Of a stretch of 64,000 bases of DNA, positions 23,691 through 35,459 are shown in pieces. The position numbers and the translations under genes are program-made. The notes below the pieces were generated by a model, which worked only from the letters and a program-made list of their open reading frames with translations, had not been told where the DNA came from and did not search any database. The DNA lies in assembly GCF_964340395.1 (NCBI RefSeq), contig NC_135558.1, positions 19,211,371 through 19,275,370 of the forward strand, read 5' to 3'. Source of the stretch: Glandiceps talaboti. Its lineage: Eukaryota > Hemichordata > Enteropneusta > Spengelidae. Position 1 is the first letter of the stretch. The number at the start of each line of letters is the position of its first letter.

Positions 23691-25195
23691 CCCCACCATA
23701 ATGTCATACAGTTGTAATCAAAAATGGTGGTATTCATGATGTGGATTATTGGGCTCAGCAACCAACTTGTAAATCAACGTATGACATATCTTTGTTATTA
23801 TTTTCCTTGATTTATTTTGCTGGAACAAAACAAACAAACAAACAAATTAAACTGAAACACATTGCAACTAGTTCCGCTTTTCATAGTCACTTTATTTTCA
23901 ATATGACATTCCTGTAAAAATAATTGGTATATAACTGATAAAATAAAGTAGAAATAACCATAAAATAAACAACAGAGAAATTCACTATACACTTCCAGGC
24001 CTTGTGATTTATATCAAACTTTGAACCAAAAAGTTGAATATTAACGACTCTAAAATTGAGTGCAAAATATGGTTCTATGAACTATGACCAAAGGCTGCCA
24101 GCGATGTCTCCACTCTGGTGTATCAAACTTTGGTATTTCCCAAAGAGTTAAATAGTTACTAATTAATTCACTGGTAACGCTTTTAAAGTCGAGTAGCCTT
24201 AAGAGAGGAGACAGGCTTGTATGGTTGCTGACCAAAAAATACACTGGATTAGCACAAATTGAGGTAAATATCCCAATTTTGAAATTTAGATTTAGGTTTG
24301 ATGTATTATAGAATATGTTGATCACCAAATTAAGAATTTTTAAGACAGTTTATTCTGTACAATATTTTTGAAACTTTTACTTCCTTGACAACAGTACTTC
24401 AATGTGCTGCCTGCACAGTCACTTGTGGGCTGTGATTAGCATTGTTACTTGGTTTATACATACTTTTGTATTCTCACTCATTAGATGTAAACATTATCAC
24501 ATGCAAGATTGAGAGCATACTATGCATGTCAGTTTGTTGCTTAATGGTAGTTAGTACATGAGGAAAATGTGTAACGTTTTTTTGAGAAATCTCAGAAATG
24601 TATGCCAAGCCCACAAGTGACTGTGGTCAGCAGACAGTATTACGTTATGATATCAAATAGAATATAGAGATATGACAAGTGGTTGTTTGTAGAATGCAGT
24701 GACACACAAAACAAATATATGTTGATAAATCACATGATCAAAATCAAAGAAGCAAAATGCAGTAACAGAGTAGACTTATTGAGTATAAAATGGCCACAGT
24801 TGTTGCAATGAATCAGTAACTTGTTGAACTTTGAAACTATTTCAACCATATATCAATTCACCTCAGACATCACATGATCAACTCATAATGGACAAAGCTG
24901 GTACTCTGCCAATGTACAAGTTAGTTCTACAAATACAACATCTTAATATAAATTGTTTCTACTATTCAACACCAATAAGGCCAAATAAACAAATTTAGGC
25001 CATGTTATTGGAAACATTATTTTTTTATTTATTTTTTTCTGCCTAACCATCTTAAGGGAGAAAATAAAGAGACTCCGTAATAACAATTCAATTTTGAATA
25101 ATTTTGTTATGTACTCCACAAAGATTTTTTTGATATACTTTTATTAAAACCATATTTTGTAATTGAAAGAACTTCTTCCCTATATGTTGTATAGG
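23691..25195. other. Intergenic sequence upstream of the DED-NACHT gene
   Basis: AT-rich, no gene seen. An inverted repeat lies at 24404-24430 and 24609-24636: 'acagtcacttgtgggct' faces 'agcccacaagtgactgt' across ~180 bp, probably another small MITE. At the 3' end, 'tgtatag|gaagtctta' resembles a splice acceptor for a 5' UTR exon, and the paralogous locus at 58388 keeps an acceptor there too. Confidence 0.5.
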
Positions 25196-25263
25196 AAGTC
25201 TTAAGAGAGAGACTTAGATATAGAGATATAGAGATTTGATATAATTGGTATACACTATCAACA

Positions 25264-25345
25264 ATGGCAACTGGAGAACCTAAACAATTAAGGTTGGATC
25301 CTTTTATTCAGATGCTGGTAAACTTATCTAAAGAAATTACTCCAG
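25264..25345 (+). CDS. DED-NACHT exon 1
   Basis: 82 nt from ATG to donor cca g|gtttgt; 27 codons plus one base. Reads MATGEPKQLRLDPFIQMLVN then LSKEITP: the first helix of a death-effector-like fold after an N-terminal lead. The paralogous exon at 58455-58557 is very similar and even the preceding ~75 bp of 5' UTR is nearly identical, which supports this start. Confidence 0.8.
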
Positions 25346-28300
25346 GTTTGTACATTATCAAAGACATTTATTTAAATTCGAAATATATGGAATGAATGAG
25401 AAATGGATATTTATTTCTAAAAAAACTGTATTACTAATTTAAAAACAGCTTTACTTTGGTTTTTTTCTCACTATGAAACACCACAGACCAAAGTGTTCAT
25501 AAATCACTAATTACAAAAACTATGTTTAGGATATATGTGTAAAAAGCTTTTTGTGGCATCATGGGAAGTGTTTTGTAACATAGTAGTAAATGTAAGTAAT
25601 CAATTGCAATGATAAGTAATTAAACTGCTAATTCTGAAGTTTCGATTTATAGACATCCAAACCACAGTTTGTTTACAAAATACTTCTTTAGACATTTTAT
25701 TTTTAAATTAGTTTTTGAGGATATATTACTTGAAGAATAACAAAACCATACGTCTGATTTTGTCCTTCACAGATGAATTTGAACTCATGAAAGTATTATT
25801 TGAGGAAAAATTGCCTTGTGGAGCCTTGGACAAGATGCGTACTCCTGCTAATTTGTTTATTACATTGTACCGAGGAGACCACATCAATGAGACGGATACA
25901 TCACTACTAGAGGACATATTGAATAACGTTGGACGAACAGCACTAATAGACAAGTACTTGAAAACATACAGGAGATCTGATCAAGGTAAATTGTTTTTAA
26001 CTTTTCTGTCACCAGGTAGAATATGTGAACAGTTGTCCCTCTGCTAAGATTCAATGAATATTTTGCATTGCTGTGAAAATGTTATGTTAAAGGGGAACAA
26101 AGTGATTTGATATGTTTTTTGGGTGCAAGTTTATTCTACATCTTAAAAGGTACTCGGAATATTCTACTTACTGATGTATATACTTAGCCACCACTTGCAA
26201 TTAACTGAATTCATACCTGGTATTATGATTTAGCTTATAAGTAATCTGATGCCATAATTTGTTACACATATCAAAAAATGTCACTGCTGTACAATCAACA
26301 GTTCTAATAATGCCAGAACAAAATGTAATGTCATAGAAAGCATACATCAAAAGTAATATTATCCTACAATAGTTTAAATAAAGTTTTTTGTTAGTATTTT
26401 CACTTGAGTAGAAAGCTTGCTTGTGTCACTTTAAAATAATGTTTTTTTAAATGTCCATGACTTCTTTGCTCTGATTTTGTTGTAAGAAAAGTTATTAGAC
26501 CTAAATTACCCCACTGGTATCCAACCACAATGATACAAACATATGCTTGAGTCACTTAGTTGATAAAGAAAAATTTGAGATTCTGTGATACTATGTATAT
26601 ACGTGGGTTGTTAGTTACTGTATCTGCATAGAATTCTAATTATTCCTGCCACTAGAGGGTGCACTTCAATCTCATATTGAGTCACTTGGTTGAAAAAGAA
26701 AAATGTGATTCTGTGATAGGTGCTTGCGTATGTTGTTAGTATGCTGTGTCATATCCAAGTTCTTACCAACACTAGAGGGCACACCTGTCAAATGCACCCC
26801 TGGGACAAGTTAAACTTTTTGTAACTTTTCATCATTTTATGGAGAAAACTTTGCTTGTTTGCCTTGTAGAATGCACCCATCAGTCCAGTGACAGTGGTTC
26901 AGAGAAAGTAGCAGTTAGCCAGAAATTAAATCATCCTGGTAAGTATTTGATTATGTTTATTATTTGTAACCATGGACACTGATAGAATAGATAATTTCCA
27001 TCAACATTATAGTAGTATTATCTTACATTGAAGACATAGTTATTCAATGATGTGTACCATCATAAACTCATAGTTAGCAACAAATTCACTCACTGCATCA
27101 TGTTATGTTGTTTTTTATCATGTTTTTATGTAACAATTAGCACTAAGTACAAAGTATAGTTTTCATCAAAGTATTATCCAGTAATTAAATATTTCATCAT
27201 ATTTTTTAGATGACTTCACTGAAGATGAGAAGGAACTGATAACGATGTTAAAGCGAAATTACATAAAACACTTCAAGAACCACAAACCAATTCCATGGAA
27301 TGAAAGGTGTAATGTGGACCTTAAGGAGGTTTACACACAGCTAGAAGTGAAAAAGGTAAAAAGAGGCAAGATTCAAGTCGGCCAATGTTTGGAAGATGTC
27401 CAGTCGATTTTTAAGTCAGTTCATGATGGACCAGATAGTACAAATCGTATCAGTATAGAAGGTGCACCAGCTATGGGTAAATCCACTTTATGTGGAAAGA
27501 TAGCATATGATTGGGCACAGGGTAAATTGGAGAAATACAAAATTGTTTTCTTTTTGAAAATGAGATATTGCACAACTTGTAACATTTCAGAAGAAATAAT
27601 AAATCAGCTATTACCTGGGGATGCAAACATTTCTCAAGAAAGAATTACAGAATTGATTTCAAACAATAAAGAATCGGTTTTTGTTTCTCCTTGATGGCCT
27701 AGACGAAATTGATGAAACCAAATTAGGTAAGAATGAAATTGCTGAACTAATCTTAGAGCAAAGACTTAGCACTAGTACTGTTGTTGTTACCAGTAGACCT
27801 CGTGAAGGTGATAAGTATGTTAGTGGATGTGATTTATATTTGCATGTGAATGGATTTACAGATGAACGGATGAAAGAATATATTATGAAATATTTTAAAG
27901 AAACTCAAGAAATTAGCAAAGGGGAAGACCTTGTGAAGGAAATAGAACAAAAGTTGGTTAATTTGGAGTTTTTTAAGGATGATCTCTTACATAACCCATT
28001 GCATGTTTCACTTTTGTGTATTCTTTGGGAATACAAACAAGTGCGAAGTGAATTTAGATTTCCGACAACATTTCCAGGGCTTTACTTTGAGATACTAGAT
28101 TGTATTCTTACAAGGTATTGTATGAAAAAAGAAATAAAATTACAAGATGGTAAATTACCCCAAGATATTATAGATGTAAGAAATAAACTAGCTTCTGATG
28201 CTTTTAAGTTGTACATGAAAAATGAATATATATTCAGCAAATCAGACATCTCATCAGATATCTCATTGGATTTAGGTTTGTTGGTCAGAGATGAAGGCCC

Positions 28301-29986
28301 TAAAGGAGAGGCACAAGAAATGTACTTCTTTTATCATAAGACTTGGCTGGAATATTTGACAGCTATACATCTTGCTTCTGAAGCGGGTGTTTGTAATTTT
28401 AGTGAGTTGCTTATTCACCCAGTGAGACATATATCAGTTTTAAAATGTCTTGCTGAAATAATGGAAGAGAAAATAGCATGTTGTGTCTTTGAAGAATTCA
28501 GACATAGACTAAATGATTTAAGTCACTTTAACTCTACTTTTAGTGAGAGCAATGCTGAATCATTGTCTGAGCTATGGAGTGTCATTTTACTATTGTTGTT
28601 TAAATCTAAGTGGGGCTCAACCTGCATATCATACATTTCCCCATTTGTACAAACAACATTGATTTTTATTAATACAAGTACAACGTTTATGCATTCTTTT
28701 TTTACTCATGTATTAACACACAATGTATTAACACACAAGGTATACCCTCTAGTCAGAGTATATCATCCCATATGTAATGTTAATTGTGTTGTACATCTGA
28801 TTAATCTTCTACAAGAAATCCCAACTACTTCTAAATTAGAGTCACTCATAGTAGTTGGTTTTAGTCCACTTGAGCTATTGTTTTTATCATTGATATCAAA
28901 AAAAGTAAAATAACCTTGTCTGTAATGATGCCAGTCAATAGAATGGATATCATCACAATGTCTGACTTTAAAAGAATACCTACAATTTTGCAACAATTTG
29001 AATTGAATGACTTAACAGTTTCTATACAATGTAGTAAGACACATCAAAATTGTAATGGTGAAGAAGTACAGTATCCTTTGCAAGGCATAGAGGATTTAAT
29101 TTGTCAAAATTCATCAATACAGAGTTTGACATATTCTGTTGCATCATTAGTAGATCATGTATGTGGACTGTGTAACATTGTTTCTGAACAATTAATACAG
29201 AATGGACCTTCTATCATAAAACTGCTATTCACAGGTAAATTATCTGAATATGTACAAAATAAAATATGTGAATTTATTGAGAAGTGTCAAACAACACATA
29301 GAGCTGAATTGTATTTATATAAGTTAGGAGAGTGTACAACCAAGTGTTTACTTCTAAGACTTACTGAATCTTTAAAGTGTCCAAGTGATAGTTTGAAATC
29401 CTTTACTCTCAGAAGTAATTATTTATTTGACACTGACAATGAACTATTGGCTGTATTATCTACCAACACCACATTGACTGAGATAGAGATTGGAATATTA
29501 CCAAGTACAGCAGTTCATAGTGTATGTAAGTTTATAAAACATAACAGATGTGTAAAATCTCTTTGTGTTGAATTTGTCGTGTATAACAGTGAGATGTGGG
29601 ATCCTATCGAAGAAGCATTGCAACAAAATAGGATTCTACAGTATTTCTCACTGTGTCATAAGGATTACTATAAGTCTCATTCAGTTGTACATCCTTACAT
29701 ACTAGGGGCAGTGCAATGTTTATTTCCATCTGTTATCAGATCAGTAGAGATAAATCAGTGTACATTGAAATCAATTATATTCAATGTTGTCAGTAATGAT
29801 ATCAATGCTAAGAATGTTACTAAGATTCAGCACATGATTGCTAGTCAACAGAAACCAACAGATTGGTTATATGAATACAATGTGACACCATTCCATTATA
29901 TGTCCACGCGTGGTAGGAATCTTTTCTACAAACACACAGTTCACTTTAGTTTACAGGAGACCTCAACCAATCACAGTGAATGTTAA
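25264..29986 (+). CDS. DED-NACHT-LRR-like receptor, whole gene (4 coding exons)
   Basis: Predicted intracellular NLR-type immune receptor of roughly 1,045 residues. A death-effector-fold domain (about 12-92) is followed by a Ser-rich linker, a NACHT NTPase (Walker A GAPAMGKST at about residues 206-214; Walker B LLDGLDEID; sensor TSRPRE), a winged-helix-like segment with YFFYHKTWLEYLTAIHLA, and a weak leucine-rich C-terminal half. NACHT proteins oligomerise on ligand detection and recruit adaptors or caspases through the death fold. Exons are 25264-25345, 25773-25985, 26870-26938 and 27210-29986, all introns phase 1. The last exon has frameshifts near 27676-27692 and near 28894-28915, both in homopolymer runs and mutually compensating. 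It may be a working gene with assembly errors or a young pseudogene. Confidence 0.8.
25773..25985 (+). CDS. DED-NACHT exon 2 (death-effector domain body)
   Basis: 213 nt, phase 1 to phase 1; acceptor cttcacag, donor caa g|gtaaat. Residues 28-98: DEFELMKVLFEEKLPCGALD, then ANLFITLYRGD and DTSLLEDILNNVGRTALIDK. The pattern (E/D)...L..LL...LP...L.....LF..L......LLE.LL..I.R.DL is that of a death effector domain. CARD or DAPIN are less likely given spacing and the LLE..L..VGR block. Confidence 0.8.
26087..26434. mobile_element. piggyBac-like MITE copy B
   Basis: TTAA-flanked element (26087-26090, 26431-26434) with inverted ends, AAGGGGAACAA on the left and GCTTGTGTCACT on the right. Its interior is alignable to the copy at 9324-9686 and it has no coding capacity. 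It lies in intron 2 of the DED-NACHT gene. Confidence 0.7.
26870..26938 (+). CDS. DED-NACHT exon 3 (linker)
   Basis: 69 nt, phase 1 to phase 1; acceptor ccttgtag, donor cct g|gtaagt. Encodes ECTHQSSDSGSEKVAVSQKL-type polar linker between the death-effector domain and NACHT. It is short but well defined by splice sites and phase. Confidence 0.65.
27210..29986 (+). CDS. DED-NACHT exon 4 (NACHT and C-terminal repeats; two frameshifts)
   Basis: The long exon starts after acceptor tttttag in phase 1 and ends at TAA 29984-29986. Frame 1 (to about 27680) holds the pre-NACHT helix (PWNERCNVDLKEVYTQLEV) and Walker A. A one-base surplus in a T-run near 27680 stops that frame at 27692-27694. The next frame, to 28911-28913, holds Walker B, the TSRPRE sensor, a VNGFTDERMKEYIMKYF helix, the HNPLHVSLLCILWEY block and the winged-helix/superhelical region. 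A one-base deficit in an A-run near 28898-28907 returns the reading to the first frame, which then runs open for about 360 codons. The C-terminal part has irregular leucine-rich repeats (LKSFTLRSN...LLAVLSTNTTLTEIEIG). A truncated paralogue of its last ~100 residues is at 57945-58256 (-). Confidence 0.78.
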
Positions 29987-30309
29987 ACCTGATACATTGC
30001 ATACTATTACACTGACCTTTGACATCATGGATCTTTATTGAATGAATAATTCCCATGTGAATGGTTGGTACTTATAGGTTTTAATCTGACAAGCTGATAG
30101 GTTTATGATTACATTGCAGTCTGAGAGTAGAAATAACAATGTTATCATTGCATAGCATATACATATAAACATATTAAAAAATTGTTATTTATACCCAGAC
30201 TGCAATGTAGTAAATTAAAACATGATTATACTGTAATGTAATGTGTTGTAGTGTTCTGTACTACAGACTATGCTGTACTTTTACTTATTTATCATGTTTA
30301 AATAATGTG

Positions 30310-31437
30310 ATGCTGTATAGCATACTGTAATATACTGTAATGCGATATAGCATACTGTATTATACTGTAATGTGATATAGCATACTGTAATATACTGTAA
30401 TGCGATATAGCATACTGTAATATACTGTAATGTGATATAGCATACTATAATATACTGTAATGTGATATAGCATACTGTATTATACTGTAATGTGATAAAG
30501 CATACTGTAATATACTGTAATGTGATATAGCATACTGTAATATACTGTAATGTGATATAGCATACTGTTATATACTGTAATGTGATATAGCATACTGTAG
30601 TATACTGTAATATACTGCAATGTGATATAGCATACTGTAATATACTGTAATGTGATATAGCATACTGTTATATACTGTAATGTGATATAGCATACTGTAA
30701 TATACTGTAATGCTATATAGCATACTGTAATATACTGTAATGTGATATAGCATACTGTAATGTGATATAGCATACTGTATTATACTGTAATATGATAAAG
30801 CATACTGTAATATACTGTAATGTGATATAGCATACTGTAATATACTGTAATGTGATATAGCATTCAGTTATGTACTGTAATGTGATATAGCATACTGTAA
30901 TATACTGTAATGCGATATAGCATACTGTAATATACTGCGATGCGATATAGCATACTGTAATATACTGTAATGTGATATAGCATACTGTTATATACTGTAA
31001 TGTGATATAGCATACTGTAATATATTGTAATGCGATATAGCATACTGTAATATACTGCAATGCGATATAGCATACTGTAATATACTGTAATGTGATATAG
31101 CATACTGTTATATACTGTAATGTGATATAGCATACTGTAATATATTGTAATGCGATATAGCGTACTGTAATATACTGTAATGCGATATAGCATACTGTAA
31201 TATACTGCAATGCGATATAGCATAATGTAATATACTGTAATGTGATATAGCATACTGTAATATACTGTAATGCGATATAGCATACTGTAATATACTGCAA
31301 TGCGATATAGCATACTGTAATATACTGTAATGTGATATAGCATACTGTAATATACTGTAATGTGATATAGCATACTGTAATATAATGTAATGTGATATAG
31401 CATACTGTTATATAATGTAATATACTGTAATGTGATG
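30310..31437. repeat. 30-bp minisatellite, about 37 copies
   Basis: Near-perfect head-to-tail array. Each 30-bp unit joins 'gatatagcatactgtaat' to 'atactgtaatg(t/c)'. Because 30 is divisible by three and some minus-strand frames have no stop, long frames (up to ~195 codons, 10-residue Tyr/Ile repeat) appear; these are repeat translations. It starts about 320 bp after the DED-NACHT stop codon. Confidence 0.95.
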
Positions 31438-34400
31438 CATTGTTGTGTTCTGTACTACATACTATACCGTACAGTACTGTAATTTATCAAGTTTAAATAA
31501 TGTAGTACTATTTAGTGTAATGTAATATACTATAATGCAATGCACTGTACATGTAATGTTATGTCATGTTTTGTACTGTAAACTTTATACTTCCATTGTA
31601 CAATTTAAAGTACCATCAAGTATTACACAGCACTCTGTACAATTATGTTATATTTAATTGCACTGCTCATTACTATTCTGAAATGTATTTTGTAATGTTT
31701 TCATTTTTACTACCAAGTATTACAATGTAACTATGTACTTTTATGATGTTATGTACTGCACATTACTGTATTTTGTAATGTTTTCATGTTTACTACCAAG
31801 TATTACAGTATAACTATGTACTTTTATGATGTTTTGTACTGCACAGTACTGTATTTTGTAATGTTTTCATTTTTACTACCAAGTCTACAGTGTAACTATG
31901 TACTTTTATGATAATATGTACTGCAAGTGACTGTATGTCATAATGTTTTCATGTTTACTTGACTAAACTTTACAATAATGTACAATTCTTGACCAATAAG
32001 GAGACATAGAATTAATCTATCAGACTTTATTACTCACACATTTTTATATATATTACCAAAATGTTTTAATTATTATCAACCAAGAATTGATAATATTCAT
32101 AGTTTATGCCAATATTTTCTGTATTTTTGTATAAATCATATATTTTTATATTGGCATATAAGCCGCTCGAGATTCTATTTTTGCTATGGACAAATTTTTA
32201 AATAATAACTTATTTTGGAAAGAACTATTTGTGAATTTTTTACCTATTTCAAATCTTAGAGCATATTTTTTAGATAGTTCTTGTGTTTGTATGGTGTATA
32301 TGTACTTCTACTGGTCAGAATTCTAATTGCTATGATACATAAAGAATAAAATAATTGTAGACAGAATTGATTTGAGTTTGTAGTCTGTTATTGTGATGGG
32401 ATGATATATGAATGGGTTATGTAATCTATAATCGGATATAGGTGACGAATCATTTCGTTCCAATTCAACTCACCCCGGTGTCAACTCACCCCAATCTCTG
32501 TGCATCAGATTTTTGGACTGATTATTTGTTATATTTTTCAGTATTTGTAAAAGGTCTGGTTTTCCTATAAAAAAATGGGAGGGATATTTAATGAAACTGA
32601 AAAGTCTGTATATTGGATGTATGGTGGTTTTTTTACGTCTTTGTATCGTAACAACTTTTATAACTAAAATACTTGCACACATAAACCATATTGCAAAGAT
32701 CTGCAAATTACTTTACTATGTGATTTTGAGAGATGGGACGAGATGAAAGTGGTACGAATTGAATATTTATGGATGAATTAACATTTCACTGAGATGAAAT
32801 AATAATGCATATAAATTAGTCACAGTGTAATTATTGATTATTAAAATACTGTAGAGGAGTTATAGCCATCTTACCACACACAGACACATATAATACATTG
32901 ATCTGTAATTCCTGTTTCATTTATTTGCATATAAAGACATTTCAATGTGTCACTATAAACATCTATTGTGTCCAGTAAAGTCACATAAACTGTGAGTTTA
33001 CTGACCTGATCATAATCCCTGTATATAATTAAAATAACCATAATCTTTATTTCAATACCTTAGGTCAAATTAAACAGAAATGATATTCATCTTCCATATT
33101 GTTATTTTTGATACAAGGCAAACGATTGTTTAAAATGTCACATATTTGAGGATTTTCAAAGTCTAATTATCCACACACGTGATATTAGACTACACCTCAC
33201 GAATTCAGTGTATTTCATTATCCCAAGACATCCAGATCAGATACAATTGAATTGTATGGATGGGAATTTATACGCCTGCCAGTGGGTAAATCAATCCTCG
33301 AGCCGATGATATCAATAGCGCCCCCAAACGGCCAAACTAATATGAATGTTCACCCTTGTTTTTTGTTGGCTTGGGCCGATTGCAAACACTATCTAGACAA
33401 ATACTCTGATAATTAAACATGGGAACAATCAACTTAATAAGATTATATATCAGGCTTTCCTTGTTATTCTACAATATATACAGCAATATTGTACCAAAAA
33501 ACCTACAAACGAATATCATAAGATGGGTCTTAGTGAGAAATCTTACCCAATCTAAGGTTGAATTATAACAGTATAACTATATTAAAGTGGAACATTTGAA
33601 GAAGAAAAACAATAATGCAATGGGCTGTATTATTAATTATTATATATAGTTGTAGAGTTAGTTATATGTTCCAATGAGGGTGATCTCCTTATATGGTTTC
33701 ATGGTCAGGGACACCCGAGTGAGGCTGGCATACATGACATGATATTGGTATCCATCGATCCGTATAAGAGGTAATTTTATTCAACGCCGTATACACTTGA
33801 GCTATGCCTCTACGTATATAAGATATGATGTCTTTTATAGCATACAAAGTTCTCTGGTTTCTTAGTTGTGGGTCTCGGTTGACCTGTCCTTGTTATAGCC
33901 ACTATATAACATGAGTTAGACCTTTCACCACTTTCTTTAATTGTATAAATGTTAATGACTCAAATTTTTATTCTGAGCTTTCAGAATAGGGAGATTTTAG
34001 ATATTTGCCTGTAAACGCATATACCAGGCAGACTTGTCAACCAGACAGAATTTAGCAAGATAGGTGTATATGAAAGATGATATGATTGCCAGGATGAAAC
34101 GGTTGAGCAAGATTTGATATTGGTGAAAGAAATACAAGATATTGGCAGATTTCGTACAACTTGTAACGTCGATAATTAATTAGTATTCTAAACTTAGGAT
34201 TGTCTAACGCTAACACAATTAACTATAACGAATTCACTATAATGTTCATACCACAATATACTTGAGTGTTGATTTATAGATATGTTATATTCTTGTTGCT
34301 TATCTGATACTTAGCACCTTGTATTTACAATAACTTGTCCGTAATTCGGCAGTATTTGACAGGAATGGTCGCTCATTGAATTATCATCGATGTAATACAG

Positions 34401-34470
34401 TTCAACAGATGATGTAGATCGCCACCAAGTGTTCAAATACACAAACCGTCTGGCAAGTTTAGTCTTCCAA
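31438..34470. other. Intergenic, no gene recognised
   Basis: AT-rich. At 31560-31960 a loose ~130 bp repeat ('gtaatgttttcat', 'actaccaagt', 'ctatgtacttttatgat') recurs three times. The stretch 33225-33390 ('gatatcaatagcgccc', 'acggccaaactaa') is paralogous to 59900-60080. Poly(A)-type signals near 32340 could serve the DED-NACHT gene. The minus-strand frame at 32470-32706 has no protein character. Confidence 0.55.
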
Positions 34471-34600
34471 ATAGTGGTTTTCACCTAAGCGTAGACGAAC
34501 GATATATGCAGACGGAAACTATTGATATGCAAATACGAACGTAAGCATGAATATATGCCACGTATAAATCAACTGAAACCTCATTATTTAACGTCTTCAG
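34471..34600 (+). promoter_or_regulatory. Octamer plus TATA promoter-like module
   Basis: ATGCAAAT octamer at 34527-34534 and a TATAAAT box near 34563, followed by 'atttaacgtcttcagcc'. The same combination is repeated in the array at 35460-36140. The start of the module ('gtggttttcacctaag', about 34475) occurs in inverse orientation near 38139-38156 and 37231-37247. It could drive the open frame at 34904. Function is inferred from motifs only. Confidence 0.4.
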
Positions 34601-34903
34601 CCCGAGTGGGCGAAAGAGAATGTTTCCTTTGTCAAGTAACTTGCATTTCATTATCACAAGCTTACAGATTTGTCAATACATTTCTTGTACACCTGTTTGA
34701 AGGTGTTGATTAAAAGAACATGGCGATTGGTTGATGGGCTTGGAATTGCAAGATTGAGACGAGAACGCATTGATTTTTCATGATTTTAACCATCTGATTA
34801 CTTTCCTTCTAATTCTTTTTAAATATAGAATTCATGTAAACATATGTTAGAATTAGTTATCTAAGTAATTCGAACATGTGTTCCAGGGAATTGTCGTGAA
34901 AAA

Positions 34904-35119
34904 ATGGCCGGGTCCGGACGTGTTATCCGGGTTCCTGTGACACGTACCGAACGTCAATTGATTTTGGAAGCTATGGGTCAGTATGCTAACAATTATCAAC
35001 TAATAGCAGATCATGTCCGTGCAAATTTACGCATTCTTTCTCGAGATGTGCAAGACATTTACATTATTCGTTCTGGAACTGTAGTAAGACGTAGAATAAG
35101 GGATGTTGTACGTCATCAG
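34904..35119 (+). CDS. Orphan candidate first exon, 72 codons
   Basis: Reads MAGSGRVIRVPVTRTERQLI and continues LEAMGQYANNYQLIADHV...; ends in a polar, Arg-rich helix-like segment (VVRRRIRDVVRHQ) at a good donor (cag|gtaatt), phase 0. The ATG context (aaaaATGg) is favourable. I do not recognise the family. The ERQLILEAM.QY..NYQLIADHV spacing loosely resembles a helical DNA-binding repeat of Myb/SANT type without its tryptophans, but that is weak. Codon use is more balanced and GC-richer than the surroundings, which supports real coding. A phase-compatible terminal exon may be at 43209-43298. Confidence 0.4.
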
Positions 35120-35459
35120 GTAATTTTTTGCACAAATAGGAAATGAACAGAACTTATGACAGGGGTGGACTCGGAATATTGTGATCATGTTGAACACGTT
35201 ATGATTATTGATACCTTGATAGCCAGTTATAAAGGATGTATAGTGGGTTTCATAATGGTACTGGTCGACAATAACACAACGACCCGATCGTCGAATACAT
35301 ACGTCATGACTACATCAACATTTGTTAAAGTTTCACAGTTTTTTGCAACACTTTTGGACTAGAGATCGATTATTTGTTCCCGGCTTCTTCGCCTCATCGG
35401 CTTCATGCATTCAAAAAACAAGTTACATTTGTACTTGACTATGTAGACAGGAAAAAAAA
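35120..35459. other. No gene recognised
   Basis: Short stretch after the orphan exon. The open frame at 35156-35362 shows no protein features. If the orphan exon is real, this is intron. Confidence 0.4.

Noticed and set aside
30713-31403. Minus-strand frames of 179-195 codons with 10-residue periodicity
   Set aside because: 30-bp minisatellite with length divisible by three; no start context, splice site or domain.
30310-31437. CRISPR-like array
   Set aside because: Repeats are contiguous without unique spacers, and the DNA is animal.
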